This document shows, piece after piece, positions 56,460-64,000 of a DNA stretch of 64,000 nt. The position numbers and the translations under genes were made by a program. The stretch comes from Polymorphobacter megasporae (lineage in GTDB: Bacteria; Pseudomonadota; Alphaproteobacteria; Sphingomonadales; Sphingomonadaceae): NCBI RefSeq assembly GCF_018982885.2, contig NZ_CP081848.1, positions 744,001 through 808,000 of the forward strand, written 5' to 3'. Each line of letters opens with the position of its first letter. Position 1 is the first letter of the stretch. The notes under the pieces are model-generated. The model ran no database searches and was not told the origin of the DNA. It saw only the letters and a program-made list of their open reading frames with translations.

Positions 56460-58283
56460 CTAGCTTCCCAGCCCCAGCTTGCGCGCGCGCTCGGCGACTG
56501 CGGGCTGGAGAGCGATCGCGGCGGCCCGGTCAGCCGTCGCGCCCGCTGCATCGCCGACCTTCGCGCGAACGATGCTCCGCGCATAGAGCGACCACGCGCT
56601 GCGCGGGGCGATGCCGATGGCGGCGTCATAATCCTTGAGCGCCTGGGTAAATTCGCCGCGGCGCAGACGGACCAGGCCTCGGCTATCGAGATACGCGACC
56701 GTTCCCGGGCGAAGCCGGACCGCGGCGTTGCAGTCGTCGAGCGCTCGGTCGAGATCGCGGTTGAGCAGCGCGCGGGCCCAGCAGCGGCCGTTGAGCGCCT
56801 CCGGACGGGCGGCGTCTTCGGGATGAGCTTTCAGCCACGCATCGAAATTCAGCAGCGCCGCATCATACTCGTCGACGGCAACGAGCATCGACGCGAGCTG
56901 CAGACGCCGCTCGGACGACGGCGGCAGACCCTTGTCGGCGACATGCAGATCCTCCGACGCACCGGCCGGATCGTGCCCACGCAGCTTGAGACCGGCGCGC
57001 ATCAAACGCACGTCGGCCTCCGCCGGCTCGAGCGCGATCGCCTTGTCGAGATCCCCCGAGGCAAGCAGCGGCTGCCGGTTGGCGAGCCGCATTCCGGCGC
57101 GGATGCGGAGGGTGGTCACGTCGTTCGGGGCGAGCGCTACCGCCTTGTCGAGATCGGCCAGCGCCGCTTCGAGCTTGCCGTTCGATGCCTGCACCGTCCC
57201 GCGGCGGGTATAGCCCTCCGCGGTGGTCGGTTCGGCGGCTTTGTCGGACAGGTCGAGCGGCGTGCCGTCGGCGCTGACCGCGCGGGTCGGCGTCAGGCCG
57301 AAGACCGGGCCGCCTTCGTAGGTGACGAGCATCTTGTTCGCCTTGTTGGCGACGTAGATGCGGTGAGTGCGGAAAAAGTCGAAGCCGATCAACATGTCGC
57401 CGTCGCCGATCGTGATGTCGCTGAACTGGATCCTCGGCTTGGGAATCGCCTCGCCGCCGATTTCGAGCTTGTCGAACGTTCCGATCCAGGTGCGGAGGGC
57501 GCGACTGCCGAGGCCGGTCGACAATCCGCTGGCAACGACCCCGGGGCTGTCCGGGGTGATGCCGGCGCGCCTCGCGGCGGAAAGGGTCATGATCGACGAT
57601 TCGGCACCGGTATCGAAGACGGCGCGCAGCTTGACGCCGTTCAACGTCACCGTCCCGACGGTGTGAACCTGAAACGGCGGATTTCGCGATTCGAGCGACA
57701 CGATCGTGAACGGCTTGGTCCCGGCCCAATACGCCAGCGTTTCGACAGCGCAGTCCTTCGCATGCAGCAGCCGGATCGCCCCGTGGGGCAGGTCATATTC
57801 GACATCACCGATGCCGAGGAAATTCTGGCCGAGCAGCCCCACGGCTCCGGTGTCGGTGCCGCCGACGATAAAATCGACCTTGGGCACCGAGACGCCCCCG
57901 AGGCCGAAGTCGCGGACCGAGGCAATCGAGGCGGAGGTATCGCCGTTGACCCCGCGCAACCGGAACCACGTCGGTGCCGGGTCAAGGTGCAGCCCGAATT
58001 CAGCCGCCGACGCCCGTGACATCGTGCTGTAGAAGGCGCCGCTGTCGACGATGAAGCGTGCGTCCTTGCCACCGATCTTCGTCGTCACGATCGGGCGGTG
58101 TCCGGCGAGCATCACCGACATTTCGAGGAACTTCGAAAGCTGGCAGCTCGGCGCAGCGTATGCCGGGGCCGTGGTCAGCGCGGCGATCGACCCTAGGACG
58201 ATCGCGGCGGCCGCCGACCACCGATTACTTTCACAACGACGTAGCGACCGGCCCGTGGACACTCCCCAATCCCCCCATGACAT
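56460..58283 (-). CDS. Exported protein with two retropepsin-like domains and TPR repeats
   Basis: A 607-residue protein with an unusual domain order. After a signal-like segment (AAAAIVLGSIAALTTAPAYA), the first retropepsin-like domain has the catalytic-type triad FIVDSGAFYS (Asp80) and a flap-to-core ending GLLGQNFLGIGDVEYDL. A second copy has RAVFDTGAESSIM (Asp224) and DMLIGFDFFRTHRIYV. From about 345, TPR-like helices follow (LDKAVALAPNDVTTLRIRAG, LDKAIALEPAEADVRLMRAG and later copies). Two D-S/T-G halves could make an intramolecular aspartic protease. The target is unknown. It is convergent with the NodT gene, 18 bases apart. Confidence 0.88.
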   Translation of the reverse strand: MSWGDWGVSTGRSLRRCESNRWSAAAAIVLGSIAALTTAPAYAAPSCQLSKFLEMSVMLAGHRPIVTTKIGGKDARFIVDSGAFYSTMSRASAAEFGLHLDPAPTWFRLRGVNGDTSASIASVRDFGLGGVSVPKVDFIVGGTDTGAVGLLGQNFLGIGDVEYDLPHGAIRLLHAKDCAVETLAYWAGTKPFTIVSLESRNPPFQVHTVGTVTLNGVKLRAVFDTGAESSIMTLSAARRAGITPDSPGVVASGLSTGLGSRALRTWIGTFDKLEIGGEAIPKPRIQFSDITIGDGDMLIGFDFFRTHRIYVANKANKMLVTYEGGPVFGLTPTRAVSADGTPLDLSDKAAEPTTAEGYTRRGTVQASNGKLEAALADLDKAVALAPNDVTTLRIRAGMRLANRQPLLASGDLDKAIALEPAEADVRLMRAGLKLRGHDPAGASEDLHVADKGLPPSSERRLQLASMLVAVDEYDAALLNFDAWLKAHPEDAARPEALNGRCWARALLNRDLDRALDDCNAAVRLRPGTVAYLDSRGLVRLRRGEFTQALKDYDAAIGIAPRSAWSLYARSIVRAKVGDAAGATADRAAAIALQPAVAERARKLGLGS

Positions 58284-58412
58284 CAGTGACTGTCCCGCTC
58301 AAAGATCAAGCAATCGCACTAACTTACTATAGGCTGTTGATCCCGGTCTATATGAACTGATGGCAGCGCGACTATCCGACATCGCACCGTACCGCCGAAC
58401 GTCGGCAACGCG

Positions 58413-59723
58413 TCAGGCGCGGGGCAAGGCAGGAAGCAACCGCGAGGCGCCGTAAGCGATCGCAAGCAGCCCCGCACCGCACGTCGCATAAGCGATGTCG
58501 CACAGGAACTCGGTCCACGGCAGCGAGACATGGACGAAATAGCGGGTCAGAAGCAGCGCGACCGATCCCGCATAGCCGCATGCATCGGCGACGTAGATGA
58601 GGAAGCCGGCATTGCCCGACGCGTGGGTCGCGGCAATCAGCCGGTCGAATAACAGCGCGTTGAACGGGACGTAGGCGAGATACAGCCCGGCCCCGGCGGC
58701 GATCATCCAGCCGACCGCGCCGAGCCAGCCGAGCTGGAACGCGGCGGTGGCGAGGCCCATCGTCGCCAGCCCGACCGCGATCAAGGCAAGGTTCCAGATG
58801 ACGCCACGGCGATTGTCGCGGACCCGCGTCAACATCGCTAGCGCGACGAGAACGACCGCGGCGACCGGCAATTCGGACCAGGCGAAGATGCCCGCCTCGC
58901 CGGCGAAACCAAGCTCGCGCCAGATCTCGGCGGCGAAATTGTCGCGGAAGTCGCGGAACGCCGTCAGCAGGACATAGACCGCGATCAACGCGACGAGGCC
59001 GGCGGCGTGGGCGCGGAAGAAGGCGGCGCGCGTGCGCGAATCCATCGGCGAACGTGGCGCGCGTTCGGCTTCGTCGCGCGCGTCGGGGGGCGGCAACTGT
59101 GCGAGCGCGGCAACCGCGACGAGCAGCAGCGGGGCGAACAACAGCCCGGTCATCGCGGGCATCCAGCGTTCGCTTACGAGGTTACCGTCGAGCAGTGCCG
59201 CGCCGACCGCCTTGACCGCGCCCGACGAGACGATGAAGCTCGCGCACAGGATTGCGCCGAGGATCTCGGTCAGCCGCCGCCCTTCGAGGAAGCCGAACAC
59301 CAGCCCCCAGATCATGCCGAGCCCAAGCCCGTTGAGGAATAGCGCGATCATGCCGACGACGGGCGGCGCGACAGCGAAGCCAACCAGCGCGACCTCGGCG
59401 AACCCGATCAGCAGCAGGATCGCGACGGCACGATGCGCGGGCGGCATTTCGGAGACGATCTTGATGCCGATCAGCTTCGACAGCGCGTAGCCCGCGACCT
59501 GCGCGATCACGAGCATGATCTTGAAATCGATCGTGAACGGCCAGCCGGCGATGTGGGTGTAGCTCGCGACGGCGAACGGCTTGCGGTACGCGTACATCGC
59601 GAAATAGGCGGCGAACGCCGACGCTCCACCGTAGAGCGCGAACATCGACGGCGGGGCCCGCCGCAGCCATCGCGTCACCGCGCTCTCGCGGCCCGGAAGC
59701 GCTGTAAGCGGTGCGGCGATCAA
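58413..59723 (-). CDS. MFS transporter (DUF5690-like), candidate phosphonate importer
   Basis: A 436-residue polytopic protein of about 12 helices. The first helix region has FALYGGASAFAAYFAMYAYR followed by KPF, and a later loop has LGLGMIWGLVFGFLEGRR, a pattern shared with the DUF5690 group that resembles UhpT/GlpT organophosphate antiporters. TTG 59723 overlaps the phnX stop (TTGA) with AGGCGAG upstream; a GTG at 59678 is the alternative. As third gene of the phosphonate operon it is the only transporter there, so import of an aminoethylphosphonate-like compound is the likely role. Substrate is inferred. Confidence 0.82.
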   Translation of the reverse strand: MIAAPLTALPGRESAVTRWLRRAPPSMFALYGGASAFAAYFAMYAYRKPFAVASYTHIAGWPFTIDFKIMLVIAQVAGYALSKLIGIKIVSEMPPAHRAVAILLLIGFAEVALVGFAVAPPVVGMIALFLNGLGLGMIWGLVFGFLEGRRLTEILGAILCASFIVSSGAVKAVGAALLDGNLVSERWMPAMTGLLFAPLLLVAVAALAQLPPPDARDEAERAPRSPMDSRTRAAFFRAHAAGLVALIAVYVLLTAFRDFRDNFAAEIWRELGFAGEAGIFAWSELPVAAVVLVALAMLTRVRDNRRGVIWNLALIAVGLATMGLATAAFQLGWLGAVGWMIAAGAGLYLAYVPFNALLFDRLIAATHASGNAGFLIYVADACGYAGSVALLLTRYFVHVSLPWTEFLCDIAYATCGAGLLAIAYGASRLLPALPRA

Positions 59724-60526
59724 GGCTTCTCGCCTGCCGCGATGCGCGTGGCGATCGTCTCGAGGACCGGCCAGAGGTCGGCGACGCTGTCGATGACATA
59801 GTCGGCGCCGGCAGCGCGGAGTGCGTCGGCCGACGCCCTGACCCGGCGCGCGCGCTCGGCCGGGTCGAGCGCATTTAAGTCGTTTAGCGACAGCCCGACG
59901 CCATTGCCCGACGCCGCGACCCCGACCGTCCACGCCCCCGCCGCCTGTCCCTCGCCGATGCCGACGACGGCGTCGTCGACCTTGACGCACGCCGACGCGG
60001 GCCACGCGCCAAGCTCGACGAGCGCCTTCCACAGCATCAGCGGGGAGGGGCGGCCCTCTTTCGTCTCGCCCGAACAGACGATGACCGCGGGGGCATAACC
60101 CTGCGCCGCAGCGAGCGGCAGGATGTCGGCCATCATCTCGCGGGTGTATCCAGTGCACGAACCGACCGGCACCCCGGCCTGCGCAAGGCGCGCGGCGAGA
60201 TCGGCGGCTCCCGGGATCAGCGCCGAGCAATCGCGCGCCGCGTCGCGCATCAGCGCCGCGACGGTGTCGTGGAGCCGGGTGACGTCATCCTCGATCGCGT
60301 CGCCGCCGTGCGCCGCGCGCCATGCGTCGGCGACGCGCGGCACCTTGAGGATCGCGCGGATATGGTCGCGCTTGGCGCGGCCCATGTCGGCGCGCGCTTC
60401 GGCTTCGGTGATCGGCACGCCTTCACCGTCGAACAGCCCCAGCAGCGCGACGACGGGGGCGCGGCTGCCATAGTCGATCATCGTCCCAGCCCAGTCGAGA
60501 ACCACCGCCTTGATGCTCGAAATCAT
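59720..60526 (-). CDS. phnX: Phosphonoacetaldehyde hydrolase (phosphonatase)
   Basis: PhnX, a HAD-superfamily enzyme, splits phosphonoacetaldehyde into acetaldehyde and phosphate. The 268-residue product has the nucleophile Asp11 in VVLDWAGTMIDYGSRAPV, where the WAGT-x-x-D-x-GSRAP pattern is diagnostic, and the Schiff-base lysine in MGRAKRDHIRAIL (Lys52). GSCTGYTREMM and CVKVDDAVVGIGEGQAAG follow as HAD motifs II and IV. ATG 60526 overlaps the upstream stop (ATGA). It is coupled on both sides in a three-gene operon. Confidence 0.95.
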   Translation of the reverse strand: MISSIKAVVLDWAGTMIDYGSRAPVVALLGLFDGEGVPITEAEARADMGRAKRDHIRAILKVPRVADAWRAAHGGDAIEDDVTRLHDTVAALMRDAARDCSALIPGAADLAARLAQAGVPVGSCTGYTREMMADILPLAAAQGYAPAVIVCSGETKEGRPSPLMLWKALVELGAWPASACVKVDDAVVGIGEGQAAGAWTVGVAASGNGVGLSLNDLNALDPAERARRVRASADALRAAGADYVIDSVADLWPVLETIATRIAAGEKP

Positions 60527-61659
60527 GCCGCAGCTCCCAGTTTCCGCCCGGTGAGATCGCCGATCACCTCCTCGGCGAGCGCGAACGACGTCGATGCCCC
60601 GGTGCCGCTGGTGACGACGACGAGGCGCACCCCCTCGGCCGGTTCCGCGACGAGGCTGTGCCCCGCCGCCGAGGCATAGGTCCCGGTCCAGCGGTCGACG
60701 ACCGGCGGCACCGCGCCGAACACTGCTGCGAATTCTTCGAGGATCAGGCCTTCGACGTGGTCGGAGGCGAACGGGTCGGGGGTCGCCGCGTAATCGTGGC
60801 TGTCGCCCACAACCAGACTGCCGTCGGCGTTCTGCGCGACGATCAGGTGGATGCCGTGCGCAAGATGGTCGGGCTGTTCGGCGTCGAGGCGTGCGCGCAA
60901 CGCTGCAGCTTCGGGTAGCGCCGCGTAACCGAGATAGCGGACGAGGCTGAGGTCGGACATCACCGTCGCCGGCAGCCGGAACCCCGGCGATGCGAGCCGC
61001 AGCATCTGCAGCTTGCACCGCGTCACCCCCGCCGCCGCCAACTCCTCGGGGAACAGGGTCGCAAGATCGTCGCCCGAGCAGACGACGATCGCGCCCGCGT
61101 GGACCGTCCCCGCCGACGTCTCGATTCGCCCGGCTTCGACCGCGTGGACCGCGATGCCGAAACGGAACTCGACGCCGTGCTCCCGCGCCAGCCACGCCGC
61201 GAGCGTAGGGACCGCCGTGCGCGAATCGACGCGCAGGTCGACGGCGCTGAACAACGCGCCGGTCAGTGCGGCGGGAGCCATAGGCGCGATCCGCGCTGCC
61301 GCCGCTTCACGCTCGAGCCAGACGCAGCCGTCGCCCATGTCGGTGTCGAGGAACGCTGCGAGCACCGCTGCAGCTTCGGGCCGCTGCGCAACCATCATCA
61401 GGCCGGTCTGTTCGATCGCGATCCCGGCGCGCGGTGCGACCTCGGCCCAGACGTCGCGCGATCGCCGGGCGCGCTGCCAGACCTGGCCGGCCTCCTGGCC
61501 GGTCACGGTGACGAAGCCGAAATTGCGGATCGAGGCGCCGTTCGCCTGCGCGTCGCGGTCGACGACGACGACCCTGAGCCCGAGACGGCTTGCGGCGAGC
61601 GCATGGGCGAGGCCGACGATGCCGGCGCCGACGATGGCGATATCGAACGAGTCGGCCAA
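60523..61659 (-). CDS. FAD-dependent oxidoreductase, TIGR03364 phosphonate-associated type
   Basis: A 378-residue DAO-type flavoprotein. The FAD motif IAIVGAGIVGLAHALAASRL is followed by GASIRNFGFVTVTGQEAG, a hallmark of the TIGR03364 family found in phosphonate catabolism loci, and ends with SAAGHSLVAEPAEGVRLVVV. It probably oxidises the amine of aminoethylphosphonate or an N-methylated analogue to phosphonoacetaldehyde, the substrate of PhnX, replacing the transaminase PhnW. The start is TTG 61659 with GGGAG 6-7 bases before; no ATG is in frame nearby. It is first in the operon. Confidence 0.92.
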   Translation of the reverse strand: MADSFDIAIVGAGIVGLAHALAASRLGLRVVVVDRDAQANGASIRNFGFVTVTGQEAGQVWQRARRSRDVWAEVAPRAGIAIEQTGLMMVAQRPEAAAVLAAFLDTDMGDGCVWLEREAAAARIAPMAPAALTGALFSAVDLRVDSRTAVPTLAAWLAREHGVEFRFGIAVHAVEAGRIETSAGTVHAGAIVVCSGDDLATLFPEELAAAGVTRCKLQMLRLASPGFRLPATVMSDLSLVRYLGYAALPEAAALRARLDAEQPDHLAHGIHLIVAQNADGSLVVGDSHDYAATPDPFASDHVEGLILEEFAAVFGAVPPVVDRWTGTYASAAGHSLVAEPAEGVRLVVVTSGTGASTSFALAEEVIGDLTGRKLGAAA

Positions 61660-61830
61660 GCGATCTCCCTTCCCCGGTCGCGACGCCGGATCTGCCAGAC
61701 TTCGCGCGCCTGTTCGCGGCGCGCCAAGTCATTCGACGAATGCCGCGCATAGGCCGCGTCTATGAGTCGCGCTGGCGCAGCTTTGGCCCGGTCACGCAAC
61801 CGTCACGACCGCGGTTTACGCTAATCCGTC

Positions 61831-62748
61831 ATGGCGGCGAGCTACCAGCATCTCCGGGCGTTCCACGCGATCGCGGTCGAGGGCGGGGTATCGCGCGCGG
61901 CGCGCCGCCTCAACGTGTCGCAACCGACCCTGTCGCAGCAGTTGAAGGCGCTGGAGGCGCGGCACGGTGTAGCGCTGTTCGAGGGGCGCAAGTCGCCGCT
62001 CAAGCTGACGACGGCGGGGCGCGACCTGTTCCTGCTGACCCAGCGGCTGTTCGCGACGGCGTCGGACATCGATGAGATGCTCGGCGAGACGTCGAGCCTG
62101 ACCGGCGGCATCCTCCGGCTGGGGTCGGATTCGCCATTCTACGCCGCGCGGCTGGTCGACCTGTTCCACCGGCGACACCCGGCGACCGGGGTCCAGGTCC
62201 GCATGGGCAACGCCCACGACGTCATGCGCTGGCTGAGCGAGGCGCAGATCGATGCGGCGCTGGCGAGCGATCCGCCGGGCGACCCGACCTTCAGCTACGA
62301 TCCGCTGTACACCGACGGCTTAAGCGTCGCGCTGCCGCTGCATCATCCGCTGGCGCTGCTCGACGCGATCCCGGTCGAGGCGCTGGCTGCACAGGTCCTG
62401 CTGCTGCGCGAGCCGACGTCGAAGACCCGTTCCTTTACCGAACGCGCGCTCGGCGATGCCGGGGTGGTACCGCTCGCCAGCCTCGAATTCCACGGCCGCG
62501 AGACCATCCGCGAGGCGATCGCACTCGGGCTCGGCGTCAGCGTCTTCTTCGCGTCGGAGTGCCCGCCCGACCGGCGGATCGATTATCGCCCGCTCGATAC
62601 TGGCGACCGCACCTACGAGCTTCGCGGCTTCCTGCTGTGCCTCAACGACCGCCGCCGCAGCGCGTTGATGCGCGCGGTCAAGGCGGTGATCTGCGACATG
62701 CGGCTCGAATGCGACGACCCCGCGCCGGTCGCGTTGGAGCTGGCATGA
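61831..62748 (+). CDS. LysR family regulator of phosphonate catabolism
   Basis: A 305-residue LysR protein. Its HTH (LRAFHAIAVEGGVSRAARRL, VSQPTLSQQLKALEARHGVA) and the effector segment GILRLGSDSPFYAARLVDLF match the TIGR03339 group of aminoethylphosphonate-associated regulators. It is divergent from the oxidoreductase-phnX-MFS operon across 171 bases and coupled by ATGA to the PhnZ-like gene, so it likely activates both units when the phosphonate is present. Confidence 0.93.
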   Translation: MAASYQHLRAFHAIAVEGGVSRAARRLNVSQPTLSQQLKALEARHGVALFEGRKSPLKLTTAGRDLFLLTQRLFATASDIDEMLGETSSLTGGILRLGSDSPFYAARLVDLFHRRHPATGVQVRMGNAHDVMRWLSEAQIDAALASDPPGDPTFSYDPLYTDGLSVALPLHHPLALLDAIPVEALAAQVLLLREPTSKTRSFTERALGDAGVVPLASLEFHGRETIREAIALGLGVSVFFASECPPDRRIDYRPLDTGDRTYELRGFLLCLNDRRRSALMRAVKAVICDMRLECDDPAPVALELA

Positions 62749-63278
62749 TTGCTACCCTCGACGACATCGTCGCGCTTTACACGCGGCACGGCCATCGCAG
62801 CTACGGCGAGGGCGTCAGCCAGCTCGAGCACGCGGTCCAGTGCGCGATTCTCGCCGAAGCCGAAGGCGCGCCGTCGTCGCTGATCGTCGCGGCGCTGCTC
62901 CACGACGTCGGCCATCTGATCGAGGACGACGAAAGCGCCGCCGACGCGCGGCACGAGATGGTCGGTGCTGCGATCCTCGCCCGCGTGTTCGGTGCGGCCG
63001 TGGTGCGGCCTTGTGCGCTGCATGTTCAGGCCAAGCGCTACTTGTGTGCGACCGAGCCCGGCTACGCCGCCACGCTCAGCGCCGCCTCGCAACGCTCGCT
63101 CGTTCTGCAGGGCGGGGCGTTCGATAGCGCTGCGAGTGTGGCCTTCGCGCAACGCCCCTATGCCGCCGCCGCGATCGCTCTCCGACGGTTTGATGACAGC
63201 GGGAAACGGCTCGATGCCGGGGTCGGACCCCGCTTCGCCGACTATCTTCCGATGCTGGCGAGGGTTGCAGCGCGCTGA
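62745..63278 (+). CDS. PhnZ-like HD-domain phosphonate oxygenase
   Basis: A 177-residue HD protein of the TIGR03276 type. PhnZ is a mixed-valent di-iron oxygenase that cleaves 1-hydroxy-2-aminoethylphosphonate to glycine and phosphate. The metal and substrate residues line up: Tyr20 and His29 in RSYGEGVSQLEHAV, the HD pair His53-Asp54 in LLHDVGH, His70 in ADARHEMVG, His93 and Lys97 in ALHVQAKRYL, and an Asp at about 150. Its usual partner PhnY, which makes the hydroxylated substrate, is absent from the window. Confidence 0.92.
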   Translation: MIATLDDIVALYTRHGHRSYGEGVSQLEHAVQCAILAEAEGAPSSLIVAALLHDVGHLIEDDESAADARHEMVGAAILARVFGAAVVRPCALHVQAKRYLCATEPGYAATLSAASQRSLVLQGGAFDSAASVAFAQRPYAAAAIALRRFDDSGKRLDAGVGPRFADYLPMLARVAAR

Positions 63279-63294
63279 CCGAGCGTTCGGCCAG
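63275..63294 (+). terminator. Weak hairpin at the phnZ stop
   Basis: CTGACCGA and TCGGCCAG flank GCGT to give an 8-bp stem with one mismatch, overlapping the phnZ-like stop codon. It is followed by CATTAGTTAA, a poor T-run. It may end the LysR-phnZ transcript. The rest of 63295-63541 has no gene and should hold the promoter of the TonB receptor, which I could not define. Confidence 0.3.
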
Positions 63295-63541
63295 CATTAG
63301 TTAACATACTCGAAACATTAGGCGATCGGGAATTGCTGCACATGCAAACAGCGCGCTAAGCCACTCTACGAATCGCCGTCTACGCGACACATCCCGTCGT
63401 TCCATGACAGATAGATGACGCTTACCGCCGTCGGGCCATAGATATCGCCTATAACCGGCATATGGCCAAAGACTTGGCGCGCGCCCTGTTATCGGCGCGA
63501 GAGCGGCCCCGAGAAATTCAGCCGAGCAGGGGGCCGTGGCC

Positions 63542-64000
63542 ATGAAAGCCGATCGTTTTGTCTATGGTGCCGTCGCCGCCCTGCTGTGCGGGTGCGGCAA
63601 CGCCGCCCTCGCCGCCGCAACGACCGCTGCTCCCTCTGCCGTGCCCGACACGGCACCCGACGCGACGGCAGCCGACACCGCCGACAACGGCATCGGCGAG
63701 ATCACCGTCACCGCGCAGCGTCGTAACGAAAGCATCCAGAAGGTCCCGCTGACGATCCAGGCGTTCACCGGCGAGACGCTGTCGCAGCTTCACGTCTCGA
63801 CCTTCGACGACCTGATCAAGTACACGCCGAACGTTACCTTCGGCAACAACGGCCCGGGCCAGGGCGCGATTTTCATCCGCGGCCTCAGCGCCGGGTTCGC
63901 CGGCGGCCAGTCGAGCGCCACCATCGGCAACTTCCCCAACGTCGCAGTCTATCTCGACGACCAGTCGCTCCAGTTTCCGGCGCGTAACGTCGACATCTAC
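63542..64000 (+). CDS. TonB-dependent receptor, N-terminal part
   Basis: The frame runs from ATG 63542 off the right edge (153 codons). A signal peptide (FVYGAVAALLCGCGNAALAA) and a variable linker precede the TonB-box region GIGEITVTAQRRNESIQKVP. The plug domain follows: LTIQAFTGETLSQLHVSTFD, LIKYTPNVTFGNNGPGQGA and FIRGLSAGFAGGQSS. This is the common sphingomonad type that imports oligosaccharides, siderophores or aromatic compounds across the outer membrane. The substrate is unknown. Its position beside the phosphonate genes makes it worth testing as their outer-membrane porter. Confidence 0.9.
   Translation, partial: MKADRFVYGAVAALLCGCGNAALAAATTAAPSAVPDTAPDATAADTADNGIGEITVTAQRRNESIQKVPLTIQAFTGETLSQLHVSTFDDLIKYTPNVTFGNNGPGQGAIFIRGLSAGFAGGQSSATIGNFPNVAVYLDDQSLQFPARNVDIY

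Noticed and set aside
58284-58412. Possible small gene between the retropepsin gene and the MFS gene.
   Set aside because: Only short frames without ribosome sites or recognisable sequence; treated as ordinary spacer.
60527-61195. N-terminal extension of phnX within the oxidoreductase gene.
   Set aside because: Out of frame with the flavoprotein and Arg-rich; PhnX's HAD motif starts directly after ATG 60526.

Overview
The window is GC-rich, densely packed DNA from an alphaproteobacterium, most likely of the order Sphingomonadales. The grounds are a short PopZ (DUF2497) next to valS, a ChvI-ChvG/HprK/EIIA-Man/HPr locus divergent from pckA, a TonB-dependent receptor, an XRE-S24 regulator with small partner genes, type IB topoisomerase, and REP-like palindromes built on CCCCGGCGAAGGCCGGGG. 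This placement is inferred from gene content; no database was searched.

Layout. 1-460: 5' part of a DHA2-type MFS exporter. 461-850: a REP-like inverted pair. 851-4144: hslVU (minus) divergent from infC and a methyltransferase. 4200-8395: ADP-forming acyl-CoA synthetase, host-attachment-family protein, dipeptide epimerase, small orphan gene. 8399-12015: tRNA-Cys followed by a four-gene translationally coupled operon (DUF2334 deacetylase, polytopic membrane protein, DUF2141 protein, GT4 glycosyltransferase). 12101-18225: PCMT-like protein, TolC, PopZ, a zeta-type toxin-antitoxin pair, valS. 18307-21619: tandem secreted paralogues, topoisomerase IB, two coupled small genes facing an S24 regulator. 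21690-24403: acyl-CoA dehydrogenase and CDF metal exporter. 24408-30663: PTS-Ntr-like locus (HPr, EIIA, an HprK-RapZ fusion, ChvG, ChvI) divergent from pckA. 30729-39046: redox enzymes, a MerR regulator, FtsK, UbiH-like hydroxylase, VOC protein. 39317-42370: ABC transporter without a binding protein. 42383-49613: four exported hydrolases (amidohydrolase, Ntn acylase, S9, M28). 49630-56441: LysR plus an RND-MFP-NodT efflux operon. 56460-58283: double retropepsin-TPR protein. 58413-63278: phosphonate catabolism. 63542-64000: N-terminus of a TonB-dependent receptor.

How the parts work together. The phosphonate locus has an UhpT/GlpT-like MFS protein, phosphonoacetaldehyde hydrolase and a TIGR03364-type flavin oxidoreductase on one strand, and a LysR regulator coupled to a PhnZ-like HD oxygenase on the other. 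PhnW, PhnY and an ABC importer are not present, so this is a compact import-oxidise-hydrolyse module for an aminoethylphosphonate-like compound. The Chv/PTS locus links envelope or acid sensing and phosphotransfer to gluconeogenesis, and its kinase and RNA-adaptor-like protein are one polypeptide. The 8.4-12 kb operon looks like a cell-surface glycan or glycolipid module. The exported hydrolases and the dipeptide epimerase suggest use of external peptides or acylated amines.

There is no CRISPR array, no IS element, no prophage and no rRNA. Accessory signals are the toxin-antitoxin pair inserted between popZ and valS, the tandem secreted paralogues, the S24 regulator locus and the phosphonate module. 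All functions come from reading translated sequence and gene context.
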